DNA of 11,547 nucleotides from JAFCCL01 sp041645325 (GCA_041645325.1 JBAZQI010000030.1:1-11547); one strand, 5' to 3'. Numbered from the stretch's first letter, positions 1-6,270 are shown. Translations and numbers: made by a program. The notes: a model not told the origin generated them from the sequence alone.

Positions 1-180
1 TCGCCGTTGCTCCCTTCCGGGCCTGGCGGGGTTCATAATAGCAAAAAACCTAAGAGGACAAAAGCTCATCGCAAAACGCAACGGCCTTCTCAGGTTAAGC
101 CAACCGCTCTCCGGGCTTCGGTTCCAGCATGAAGCGGGTTTCTGGTGACAGGGCACCGCTGTCGCCCCAACCTAGTCCGC
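1..180 (-). ncRNA. ffs: Archaeal signal recognition particle RNA (7S RNA), 5' part; 3' end outside window
   Basis: Read on the minus strand, this carries the hallmarks of archaeal SRP RNA. Near the 5' end is a helix 3/4 region (CTAGGTTGGGGCG ... CCCTGTCACC, then GGAACCGAAGCCCGGAGAG). About 150 nt in is the helix 8 SRP54-binding hairpin (GCCAGGCCCGGAAGGGAGCA) with a GGAA tetraloop and the AGCA side of the asymmetric loop. The RNA scaffolds SRP19 and SRP54 and directs secretory and membrane proteins to the translocon. The molecule is normally about 300 nt, so the closing strand of helices 5 and 1 lies beyond position 1. I place the 5' end near 180 because the TATA-like box at 203-212 is about 27 nt upstream. 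The assignment is secure; the exact 5' nucleotide is inferred. Confidence 0.93.
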
Positions 181-201
181 ATACATATTGGCTTTGAAGC
201 C

Positions 202-213
202 TTTTTTAAAAAC
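202..213. promoter_or_regulatory. Palindromic TATA-like box shared by SRP RNA and the EF-like gene
   Basis: TTTTTAAAAA at 203-212 is a perfect palindrome in a short divergent spacer. Its centre is 27 nt from the predicted SRP RNA start (180) on one side and about 27 nt from position 234 on the other, just before the TTG start at 242. An archaeal TBP site here could serve both directions. The distances are seen; shared use is inferred. Confidence 0.5.
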
Positions 214-241
214 TTTGCATTACCCTCATTTGGGTGGTTTT

Positions 242-496
242 TTGGCTGAAAAGCTTGTTGGGAAAGTAACGCATTTTTTCGGCAAAATAAGCGTTGCGGT
301 AATAGAATTGTCCGCTCCCTTAAAGGTCGGCGACAAAATCAAATTCAAGCACGGCGAAGAGGAATTCGTGCAGGCTGTTGGCAGCATGCAGATTGAGCAC
401 GAGCAAATCAAGCAGGCAAAAAAGGGCCAGGCAATCGGAATGAAGACAAAGATGCCTGTGCACCAGGGAACGGAAGTATTCAAGGTTGAAGAATAG
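242..496 (+). CDS. Small translation elongation factor-like protein (EF-Tu domain 2-type beta barrel)
   Basis: This is an 84-residue soluble protein resembling the small archaeal and bacterial 'translation elongation factor-like' proteins, which consist only of a domain II-type beta barrel of EF-Tu/IF2. The recognisable pattern is GKVTHFFGKISVAVIEL near the N-terminus, LKVGDKIKF, then MQIEHEQIKQAKKGQ and a final hydrophobic strand. There is no GTPase domain, so it is not a working elongation factor; its actual role is unknown. The frame is open upstream to 188. I chose the TTG at 242 because GGTG at 233-236 sits 5 nt upstream, matching other ribosome binding sites in the window, and because the family begins at this AEKxVG segment. 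It is divergent from SRP RNA and convergent with radA. Confidence 0.8.
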   Translation: MAEKLVGKVTHFFGKISVAVIELSAPLKVGDKIKFKHGEEEFVQAVGSMQIEHEQIKQAKKGQAIGMKTKMPVHQGTEVFKVEE

Positions 497-497
497 T

Positions 498-514
498 GCG
501 CGTGCTTGGCGCGC
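498..514. other. GC-rich hairpin just after the EF-like stop codon
   Basis: GCGCG at 498-502 pairs with CGCGC at 510-514 across a 7-nt loop, starting one nucleotide after the TAG stop. No T-run follows on the plus strand, so it is not a standard terminator; it could protect the 3' end of the transcript. Function is unknown. Confidence 0.35.
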
Positions 515-516
515 CT

Positions 517-528
517 GAAAGAAAAAAA
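517..528 (-). terminator. Oligo-T tract, probable radA terminator
   Basis: On the minus strand there is a run of seven T followed by CTTT, about 75 nt beyond the radA stop in the gap between two convergent genes. Archaeal RNA polymerase terminates at such T-runs. Upstream of it on the same strand lie a small hairpin (566-579) and the palindrome GCTTAAGC (543-550). Confidence 0.45.
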
Positions 529-565
529 CCATTGGAAAGAGGGCTTAAGCGCCCCCCCTGCCTGC

Positions 566-579
566 TTGGCTTTTGCCAA
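566..579. other. Short perfect hairpin between convergent genes
   Basis: TTGGC (566-570) and GCCAA (575-579) flank a TTTT loop. It lies between the EF-like gene and radA, which converge here, and may mark the 3' end of one or both transcripts. Beyond this hairpin, the GC-rich hairpin and the T-run, nothing else stands out in 497-603. Confidence 0.3.
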
Positions 580-603
580 CCCTTATTTGCCTTTTCTGGC
601 TGT

Positions 604-3036
604 TTACACGTCTTCTATTCCGTTTTCCGTTACCCTGAATATTGCTTCGCCGTCAGGCAATGATGGCGAGTCAACGAGTTTTGCCACCCTTGTATCGGCC
701 TTGCTTTTTCTGAGATAAAGCCTTGTTTTGCTGTTGTGCACTATGAAGCCGTTTGCAATGTAGTTCCCTGTTTTTGGAACGCTTATGTCATATAAGGGCT
801 GGTCATTCTTTTGCTTTTTGATGCTGACTACTTTTCCGAAAGCGATTTTTTTGCCCTGAATTGCTTTCAGCAGCATTATTTTTTCCTTGTGTTCTTTGGG
901 AATTTCCCCCTGTTTGTCTGCCGCTTTCAGAATGTTGTTCACGTCATTTAATGTGATGTATTTATAGGGCCTGGGAGTAATCACTCGGCTTGGATGTTTG
1001 AATAGTTCTTTTAGGAAGTGCCAAACTTCTTTTCTTTCAATCGGAACAATCTCCTTTGCCAGGTTTCCTTTGAATTCCTTTGCCCATTTTTCCAGCTGCT
1101 TTCGCTTGTCCAAGGCGCTGACCCCGATTTCTTTGCTGTACTTTGCAACGTCTTCGCTGAACATTTCAAGCATTGCAAACGGTTTTTTTATTCCACAAAC
1201 TCTGATTTTTGATTTTATCCCAAACCTGAGCAGCAATAATTGAATTATCTGCAGAATCTCGGTGTCCTTTTGGCTGATGCTTATTCTTCTCAGGCTTTTG
1301 TCAACGTATCCTTCGGCATCTACAAACCCGCGTATAAATGATTTGGCCACGGGCTTTGGAGACTTTGTTATTAACGGAATGTAGTTTTTTTTGATGTACG
1401 AAAACAGCCCTGTTATTTCTTTGCTGTTTATGCTTAATTGCCAGCAATTTTTGCCCTTTACTTTTGCAAACTTGCCCTCGATGTTAAACAGGCCTTTAAA
1501 CAGCTTGTCGTATGTTTCAAGAACTTCCCTGCGCTGGTCCCTGAACCTCAAATCTCGTTTTCCTATGCTTCCATCCCCCAAAAAATACCCTGTTGCTTGC
1601 GCAATTTCCTGGGAGAAAGTTTCTGGCATTGTTAAGGGCCTGTGCATATAGTTGAAGACAGGCTCTGTTTCATCCATTGCCTCTGGCTCAACCCCGAAGC
1701 CAACAAGTGCCTGCATATTATTCAGGGATATTGGCTGCCCCTGGTTTAGGTGGGCCCTGAGATCTCTTGCGCTGAACGGCATTTCTTGGCAGAACTCTTC
1801 TCTCGTAAAACCCATTTTTTGGATGCTGTTCTTTATCAATTCCGCCCCTTTTTTATTGACGCTGACAAATTCTTTCACTTCCATTTTTGGGATTTCCTGC
1901 TCTTCGTTTTCAATGTCTATTGAACCGACCTGCAGGAGATAATCGCCCTTGCATATATCCTTTGCTTTGGCTTCCTTTATTTCAAATCCATCCAACCTGA
2001 AGAACCTGTGCTCTGGCGACGCTTCTATTTTGCATCCTGTGTCTATCAAATAAGTTTCCTTTATATCATTTCTTTTTGATTTGCAGGAAACAGCGGCCGC
2101 CTCTCCCTTCAATTCCTTAAAATTGGTTGAATAGACGCTCCCTGCCGCAAAGTCGCTAATCCGGCTGATTTGCCCGTCGCCTTCTTGGATAAGCGTGTTT
2201 GGGGCAAGGCAAGCGTGCGCAACAATTTCTCCGCCGATTGGCGCTGTCGGGTCCCCGAACAGGATGTCCGGCCTTTGCATTACCTGGTTTGTCACCAAAA
2301 CAGCGACGTTGTTCATTTCCGCGAGCTTTTGCAGGCTTCTTAAGTGCTTGTTGAGCTTTTGCTGCCTGTTTGCCAGCATTCCTCTCCCTATAAATTCGGA
2401 CCTGAATTGTGCCGTGAGGCTGTCCACTATCACGAGCTTTATGTTTTTTTCCTTGACCATTTCTTCCGCCTTGTCGGCCAATAGCATTTGGTGGTCTGCG
2501 TTGTAAGCCCTTGCCACAAAAATGTTTTTCAGCACTTTTTCTGAATCCAGGCCCAGGTGGTTTGCGACCTGTATTACGCGTTCCGGCCTGAAACTGTTTT
2601 CAGAGTCAATGTAAAGGCAGTTTCCTTCAAGGCCTCCCTGGTCCACCGGCAGCTGCACTGTTACAGCTGTTTCAAAGCACCACTGGCTTTTTCCGCTTGC
2701 AAACTTGCCGTATACTTCGGTAATGCTCTGGGTTTCAATTCCGCCTCCCATAAGCGCATCAACTTCCTTGCTCCCCGTTGTTAATCTGCCGACGTGCTTT
2801 CTTTTTTCCGCAAGTATGTCGGCTGTTTCAAAGCCCATTTCCAGCGCGTCCCTTGCGGCCTTGATTGCCTTTTCGGCTGTTACCTGCCCAAGGCTTGCGG
2901 CTTCAATGAGTTCTCCCGGCGATGCAACAGCAACTGCCTCAAGGCTCTTGTAGCCTGCACTTCTAAGCTTTTCTGCCGCCTGCGGGCCAACGCCAGGCAA
3001 GTCCTCGATTGTCTTTATTTCCTTTTCTTTTCCCAT
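604..3036 (-). CDS. radA: DNA repair and recombination protein RadA, interrupted by an intein
   Basis: RadA is the archaeal RecA/Rad51 recombinase: it forms ATP-dependent filaments on single-stranded DNA and catalyses strand exchange. The 810-residue precursor is 317 residues of RadA plus a 493-residue intein. The N-terminal helix-hairpin-helix domain is at about residues 10-43 (IEDLPGVGPQAAEKL), Walker A at 110-118 (GKFASGKSQ) and Walker B at 201-205 (LVIVD). The conserved GGEIVAHA stretch (268-275) is immediately followed by the intein. The C-terminal extein (769-810) resumes with SKTRLYLRK and ends FRVTENGIEDV. The frame is open 7 codons upstream, but the ATG at 3036 has a strong AGGAGG at 3044-3049, so I start there. 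Walker A carries Ser where most RadA have Thr, a mild variant. The gene lies downstream of RPA on the same strand, separated by a terminator-like array. The identification is secure. Confidence 0.97.
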   Translation of the reverse strand: MGKEKEIKTIEDLPGVGPQAAEKLRSAGYKSLEAVAVASPGELIEAASLGQVTAEKAIKAARDALEMGFETADILAEKRKHVGRLTTGSKEVDALMGGGIETQSITEVYGKFASGKSQWCFETAVTVQLPVDQGGLEGNCLYIDSENSFRPERVIQVANHLGLDSEKVLKNIFVARAYNADHQMLLADKAEEMVKEKNIKLVIVDSLTAQFRSEFIGRGMLANRQQKLNKHLRSLQKLAEMNNVAVLVTNQVMQRPDILFGDPTAPIGGEIVAHACLAPNTLIQEGDGQISRISDFAAGSVYSTNFKELKGEAAAVSCKSKRNDIKETYLIDTGCKIEASPEHRFFRLDGFEIKEAKAKDICKGDYLLQVGSIDIENEEQEIPKMEVKEFVSVNKKGAELIKNSIQKMGFTREEFCQEMPFSARDLRAHLNQGQPISLNNMQALVGFGVEPEAMDETEPVFNYMHRPLTMPETFSQEIAQATGYFLGDGSIGKRDLRFRDQRREVLETYDKLFKGLFNIEGKFAKVKGKNCWQLSINSKEITGLFSYIKKNYIPLITKSPKPVAKSFIRGFVDAEGYVDKSLRRISISQKDTEILQIIQLLLLRFGIKSKIRVCGIKKPFAMLEMFSEDVAKYSKEIGVSALDKRKQLEKWAKEFKGNLAKEIVPIERKEVWHFLKELFKHPSRVITPRPYKYITLNDVNNILKAADKQGEIPKEHKEKIMLLKAIQGKKIAFGKVVSIKKQKNDQPLYDISVPKTGNYIANGFIVHNSKTRLYLRKSKADTRVAKLVDSPSLPDGEAIFRVTENGIEDV
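733..2211 (-). mobile_element. RadA intein with LAGLIDADG homing endonuclease
   Basis: This is an in-frame protein-splicing element of 493 residues (precursor residues 276-768). It begins with Cys (CLAPNTLI), has a block B-like motif (EASPEHRFF, His at 343), and ends with NGFIVHN followed by Ser, so the full set of splicing residues (Cys1, penultimate His, terminal Asn, +1 Ser) is present. Two LAGLIDADG-type motifs are visible, GYFLGDGS (Asp488) and RGFVDAEG (Glu575). Both retain an acidic residue at the catalytic position, so the endonuclease may be active and the element mobile. Residues 397-449 look like an inserted helix-turn-helix segment. Exact boundaries follow from aligning the flanks AHA/SKTRLYLRK with the continuous AHxxxTRxYLRK of ordinary RadA. 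Confidence 0.95.
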
Positions 3037-3110
3037 TTTGATTCCTCCTGCAACCATTGGTTTTCAGCAGACCGCTTTTGGGGTGCGGTGCTGCCATGCC
3101 AATTTGCAAC

Positions 3111-3141
3111 TTTAAGGATAATGCATTAAATGCCTTAAATA
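3111..3141 (-). promoter_or_regulatory. Candidate radA promoter region
   Basis: On the minus strand, TATTTAAGG (3133-3141) and a second AT-rich stretch CCTTAAAG (3111-3118) are TATA-like and lie 75-105 nt upstream of the radA ATG. Either would give a leader of roughly 50-75 nt. I cannot decide between them. Apart from these boxes and the AGGAGG ribosome binding site at 3044-3049, nothing else stands out between 3037 and 3165. Confidence 0.35.
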
Positions 3142-3165
3142 GCCTTCAGGGAGCGGGTTTCCGGT

Positions 3166-3192
3166 GAACTTTTTCTTAGAAAGAAAAAGTTC
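3166..3192 (-). terminator. Perfect 12-bp hairpin at the end of the repeat array
   Basis: GAACTTTTTCTT (3166-3177) and AAGAAAAAGTTC (3181-3192) are perfectly complementary with a 3-nt loop. It lies between rpa and radA, directly after the tandem repeats on the minus strand, and both arms contain T or A runs. The best reading is the last member of a terminator cluster that ends rpa transcripts before radA. Confidence 0.5.
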
Positions 3193-3194
3193 GC

Positions 3195-3300
3195 AAAAAG
3201 AACCTTCGTTCCGAACAAAAAGAACCTTCGTTCCGAACAAAAAGAACCTTCGTTCCGAACAAAAAGAACCTTCGTTACCAAAAAGAACCTTCGTTCCGCA
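3195..3300. repeat. 22-bp tandem repeat array, terminator-like, 3' of rpa
   Basis: Three exact 22-bp copies are at 3195-3216, 3217-3238 and 3239-3260, then a 19-bp variant at 3261-3279 and a final partial copy at 3280-3300. Each unit starts AAAAAGAACC and continues TTCGTTCC. On the minus strand, the sense of the neighbouring genes, each unit reads GGAACGAAGGTTCTTTTT: a 4-5 bp stem around a GAAG loop followed at once by five T. The array starts 3 nt after the RPA stop. There are no spacers, so it is not a CRISPR. It looks like five stacked mini-terminators that arose by tandem duplication. Confidence 0.85.
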
Positions 3301-3303
3301 AAT

Positions 3304-4611
3304 TCATTCCATTTCCGCAAAATCCGCCACAATTTCAAGCTCGTTGGAATAATTGTTTTCCTTTGCCCTGCCCAAAATGCTTATTTTTGTTCCCCGCATT
3401 TCCTGCAGTTCTTCTATCATTGCCGCAGCGCCCCTTTCGCTTCTCTGCTTTTCAATTTCCTTTGTGTCAAGGCCTATTATTTTTTCGGCTTCCAAACCAT
3501 ATGCCACCGCGTTTATTTGCGCAGTTCCGTCATCGATTCTCACAGAGACAACGGCCCTGAATTCAGGCTCCTTGACTTCGCCGCACCTGTCGCATATTAT
3601 TCCCTCGTCAAGCTTTTGCACTTTTCCCGAGCATTTCGGGCACACGCTGTACAATAGTATGCCCTGGTTCACAGCAACAATTTTGCCTTCAATCAGGACA
3701 TTGCCGTCCCCTGCCTTTAGCTCAACGATTTTTTTTCCTTGCGCCGCATTTCTTCTCATTTTTTCCGCGCTCGGCAGTTCTTTTCCCTGCAATGGCTGCT
3801 TTTCAATTCTTGCCTGCCAGCCCAGGTGCAATTCGAGCCCCTTGAGGCCTTGCTTTGTGTATGCGCCTTCAATGCCGACAACGTCATTCTCATTGAGCAA
3901 TGCCGCCTGTTCCGCAAGGCCGTTCCAGGCTGTTGCCCTTACAGTGCCTGTTTCGTCCCCTATCGCAAAGTTCACAAGCATTCCTTTCCTGCTGCCCTTG
4001 GCAAATTCCGTTGTTGGGAAGACCCTGAGGACCCTTGCCACAATGTTCACATCGTTCATTCCTTCGCCAAGCTCGCCTATACTAAGGGCCTTGCTTTGGG
4101 CCTTTGGCAGGTTAGCAAACATTGTCTCCTGCTCTATTTCAAAGCTGCCGTTGTAGGCGAGGCTTGCCTGCGCCTTTCCATTGAATTCTTTTGCATAGCA
4201 GTTGTGCAGCAAAAGAACGCTGCCCCTTTTCACGCCTGTTTTGCGAATCTTTTCCACGTCATCATGCCATAATGTGAGCCTTGTTTCGCCTGTTGAATCG
4301 GCTATTATGAGGTTGCAGAGCTTTCCTTTTTTGCCGTTTTTTTCAAACTCTTTCGGCGAAAAAACCTGCATTACCCTTACAAGCATGTCAAAGTTCTGCA
4401 TTCCGTCCTTCAGCGCCGCAACATCAACGCGCTTGACGCTGTCCATGCCAACCTCTATTCCCAAATCCTTTGCCACCATGAATGCCGCGCCGCTGTCTGT
4501 CAAAAGGCCTGAAAACCTTTTTTTCTTTTCCTCAATAAGCACGGCTATCTCTTCTTCGCTTCTTGAACTCTTGCCTGCAAGCTGTGAGCCTATTTCGTTT
4601 CCCGTTTCCAT
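3304..4611 (-). CDS. rpa: Replication protein A (single-stranded DNA-binding protein), three OB folds and zinc finger
   Basis: This 435-residue archaeal RPA coats single-stranded DNA in replication, repair and recombination. An N-terminal helical stretch (about 22-55, ending AAFMVAKDLGIEV) is typical of archaeal RPAs. Three OB folds follow at roughly 70-160, 185-270 and 300-430. OB1 and OB2 both show the pattern xxxRVxxVFxxxEFxKxxxKGxLxNxxIxDxTG, a clear internal duplication. OB3 holds a four-Cys zinc finger: Cys324, Cys327, Cys340, Cys343 (VCPKC...ICDRC). The ATG at 4611 is the first start of the conserved frame; its ribosome binding site is weak (CAGG about 9 nt upstream). The gene is divergent from the metallo-hydrolase gene, preceded by three palindromic repeats and followed by the terminator-like array. 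RadA, which needs RPA-coated DNA, is next downstream. Confidence 0.95.
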   Translation of the reverse strand: METGNEIGSQLAGKSSRSEEEIAVLIEEKKKRFSGLLTDSGAAFMVAKDLGIEVGMDSVKRVDVAALKDGMQNFDMLVRVMQVFSPKEFEKNGKKGKLCNLIIADSTGETRLTLWHDDVEKIRKTGVKRGSVLLLHNCYAKEFNGKAQASLAYNGSFEIEQETMFANLPKAQSKALSIGELGEGMNDVNIVARVLRVFPTTEFAKGSRKGMLVNFAIGDETGTVRATAWNGLAEQAALLNENDVVGIEGAYTKQGLKGLELHLGWQARIEKQPLQGKELPSAEKMRRNAAQGKKIVELKAGDGNVLIEGKIVAVNQGILLYSVCPKCSGKVQKLDEGIICDRCGEVKEPEFRAVVSVRIDDGTAQINAVAYGLEAEKIIGLDTKEIEKQRSERGAAAMIEELQEMRGTKISILGRAKENNYSNELEIVADFAEME

Positions 4612-4634
4612 AAAAAGCGCCTGAAAATTTATTC

Positions 4635-4711
4635 AAGGGAAAGTGTTTTAAGAAAACAGCTAAGGGAAATGGTTTAAAGAAAACAATCCCGGGGCTTGTT
4701 TTAAGCAAACA
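4635..4711. repeat. Three imperfect 26-27 bp direct repeats with palindromic cores (candidate operators)
   Basis: Cores are TGTTTTAAGAAAACA (4644-4658, perfect 6-bp inverted arms), TGGTTTAAAGAAAACA (4670-4685) and TGTTTTAAGCAAACA (4697-4711, 5-bp arms). Spacing is 27 and 26 bp. The first two are preceded by GGGAAA at 4637 and 4664; the third has GGGGCT at 4691. They fill the spacer between rpa and the divergent hydrolase gene. The innermost TTAAAA could also serve as the rpa TATA box. Repeated palindromes at a fixed phase suggest a regulator site or an array of alternative TATA boxes. Confidence 0.6.
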
Positions 4712-4718
4712 GTGCCAA

Positions 4719-4730
4719 ATTATGTATAAG
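4719..4730 (+). promoter_or_regulatory. TATA box of the metallo-hydrolase gene
   Basis: TATGTATAAG at 4721-4730 predicts transcription starting near 4750. This would leave the upstream in-frame TTG at 4740 outside the transcript and favours the ATG at 4767 with a leader of about 15 nt. Confidence 0.5.
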
Positions 4731-4766
4731 TAATCCTTTTTGTTCCTTTCTGGCTTAATTCTTTTG

Positions 4767-5435
4767 ATGTTCCAGCAAATTTTCCCGAATGTTTTTGCCC
4801 TGATTTCAGGCAATGACAGCTGCAATTGTTTTCTTGTCAAAGGCAGGGATAAAATTGCCCTGGTTGATTCCGGCACAAAGTCAAATGCCGGCGCATTGCT
4901 TTCCGGCCTTGAAAGGATTGGCATTGGGCCGGAGAAGGTTTCCTTTGTTTTGCACACTCATGGCCATGCCGACTACATTGGCTGCGATGAATTCTTTCCA
5001 AATGCAAGGATTGCAATGCACAGGATTGACGCAAAAATGGTCAATGAAAAAAATGATGAATTTGCCTGCACAAGCTTTTTTCCCGGAACAGCCCTTCCCA
5101 AAGTTTCCATCCTGCTGAAGGACAGGCAAAAGATTGGCTTGGGCGGAATTTCTCTGGAAGTCGTTCACACGCCCGGCCATACCGCTGGTTCAGTTTGCTT
5201 TCTTCTCAGAAAAGAAATGGCGCTTTTTTCCGGAGACACCTTGTTTGTGGATGGCTTTGGGCGGACGGATTTGCCTTCAGGCAACGCCAAAAAGCTTGTT
5301 GAAAGCCTTAAAAAACTGCAAAAAATCGGCTTTAAGGGGCTTTTTCCAGGGCATGGCCCCTATTTGCTTGGCAGGGAAGAAAACTGTGTGTGCATAAAGT
5401 CTGCTATCAGGGCTGCTTCAAAAAGCCTGGTTTGA
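4767..5435 (+). CDS. Metallo-beta-lactamase-fold hydrolase with altered HxHxDH motif
   Basis: This 222-residue MBL-fold protein is of the glyoxalase II-like type. Visible motifs are IALVDSGTKSNA (about 30-41), HTHGHADYIG (63-72), HTPGHTAGS (134-142, His138), FSGDTLF (Asp157) and FPGHGP (His196). In the family signature HxHxDH the final His binds the second metal; here it is Tyr70 (codon TAC), while His65, His67 and Asp69 remain. Other ligands are intact, so a single-metal or otherwise altered site is likely. The substrate is unknown: thioester hydrolysis is common in this branch, but no partner gene shows it. The frame is open back to 4740; I use the ATG at 4767 because of the TATA box position. 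No Shine-Dalgarno is visible. GGGP synthase follows on the same strand but has its own promoter. Confidence 0.82.
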   Translation: MFQQIFPNVFALISGNDSCNCFLVKGRDKIALVDSGTKSNAGALLSGLERIGIGPEKVSFVLHTHGHADYIGCDEFFPNARIAMHRIDAKMVNEKNDEFACTSFFPGTALPKVSILLKDRQKIGLGGISLEVVHTPGHTAGSVCFLLRKEMALFSGDTLFVDGFGRTDLPSGNAKKLVESLKKLQKIGFKGLFPGHGPYLLGREENCVCIKSAIRAASKSLV

Positions 5436-5440
5436 ATGCA

Positions 5441-5477
5441 TTTTTATATGTTTTTGACGGCATTGATATTTAGGTGG
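5441..5477 (+). promoter_or_regulatory. Promoter and ribosome binding site of GGGP synthase
   Basis: A TATA-like TTTTTATATG lies at 5441-5450, and AGGTGG at 5472-5477 sits 5 nt before the ATG at 5483. The TATA box predicts a start of transcription near 5471, giving a very short leader that contains the ribosome binding site. Confidence 0.55.
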
Positions 5478-5482
5478 TTTGA

Positions 5483-6268
5483 ATGAAGGAAGGCAAGGTT
5501 TACAGCGGCATTCTTGAAAAGATTGAGGCAAAAGGCGGCCTGACCTTTATGCAGCTTGACCCGCCGAACTATGGGCAGGGGATGTGCGGTGAGATAGCCA
5601 GGATTGCGGAAGAAAACGGCCTTGATGCCTTTGCGGTCGGCGGCTCTGTCGGCGCACAGGGCAAGGCCCTGAACGAATCCCTGAAGGAAATCAAGAAAAA
5701 CAGCTCTTTGCCTACAATCATTTTTCCGGGCAACATCAACACTTTGTCAAGCCATGCTGATGCCCTTTTCTTCATGTCAATGCTGAACAGCAATGACCCC
5801 TACTGGATTTCCGGTGCGCAGATTGGCGCTGCCTTGCCTGTGAAACAGCTCGGGCTTGAAGTAATTCCCACTGCCTATATCATCATTGAGCCCGGCGAAG
5901 CCGTGGGCTATATGGGCAGGGCGCAATTGATTCCAAGGAACAAGGCTTACCTTGCCGCGGTTACCGCGCTTGCAGGCGAGTATATGGGAAGCAAGCTCAT
6001 CATTCTGGAGTCAGGCGGCGGGGCTCCCCAGCCATGCCCTGTTGAAATGGTTGCAGCCACAAAAAAGTTGATTGAAGTGCCATTGCTCATTGCCGGCGGC
6101 ATAAAGAATGAAAAGTTTGCCTTTGACACAATCAGGGCAGGCGCAGACATTGTCCAGGTCGGCTCTGCCTTTGAAGCCTGCAAGGGCAACCTCAAGGAAA
6201 TGGGAAAGCAATTCAAGGCAATAACCGATGCGGTAAAAAAGGCGGGAAAGGAAAAGCTGAAGGGCTAA
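5483..6268 (+). CDS. Geranylgeranylglyceryl phosphate synthase (GGGP synthase)
   Basis: This 261-residue TIM-barrel prenyltransferase of the PcrB/GGGPS family joins sn-glycerol-1-phosphate to geranylgeranyl diphosphate, the first committed step of archaeal membrane lipid synthesis. Motifs in order are LDPP (25-28), AVGGSVG (51-57), FPGNINTLS (81-89), NDPYWISGAQ (104-113), LESGGGAPQP (175-184), AGGIKN (204-209) and VGSAFE (226-231). The late Gly-rich segments form the phosphate-binding end of the barrel. The PYWISGAQ stretch and the length resemble group II enzymes rather than the shorter group I form; this subgroup call is from memory of the family. The start has a clear AGGTGG ribosome binding site. 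It is flanked by an MBL-fold hydrolase and a methyltransferase-like gene, neither an obvious lipid gene. Confidence 0.95.
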   Translation: MKEGKVYSGILEKIEAKGGLTFMQLDPPNYGQGMCGEIARIAEENGLDAFAVGGSVGAQGKALNESLKEIKKNSSLPTIIFPGNINTLSSHADALFFMSMLNSNDPYWISGAQIGAALPVKQLGLEVIPTAYIIIEPGEAVGYMGRAQLIPRNKAYLAAVTALAGEYMGSKLIILESGGGAPQPCPVEMVAATKKLIEVPLLIAGGIKNEKFAFDTIRAGADIVQVGSAFEACKGNLKEMGKQFKAITDAVKKAGKEKLKG

Positions 6269-6270
6269 AG

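Noticed and set aside
188..241. Upstream TTG start (188) for the EF-like protein
   Set aside because: It lies upstream of the TATA-like box and lacks a ribosome binding site, while TTG at 242 has GGTG at the right distance and matches the family start.
498..514. Rho-independent-style terminator of the EF-like gene
   Set aside because: The hairpin is followed on the plus strand by an A-run, not a T-run.
3195..3300. Possible CRISPR array
   Set aside because: The repeats are contiguous with no spacers, and there are no cas genes nearby.
3164..3352. Plus-strand open frame across the tandem repeats
   Set aside because: The 22-bp unit is not a multiple of three, so each copy is read in a different frame, and the frame runs into the antisense of rpa; it is a repeat artefact.
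3353..4156. 267-codon plus-strand open frame opposite rpa
   Set aside because: It is antisense to a clear RPA with zinc finger and OB folds, low in complexity (Ser/Pro/Leu-rich), and has no ribosome binding site; it is a shadow of RPA codon usage.
4532..4957. 141-codon minus-strand open frame spanning the rpa 5' end, the palindromic repeats and the start of the MBL gene
   Set aside because: It overlaps two genes with strong family matches on both sides and reads the repeats as a protein repeat (FKPFPLAVFLKHFPL); no family features.
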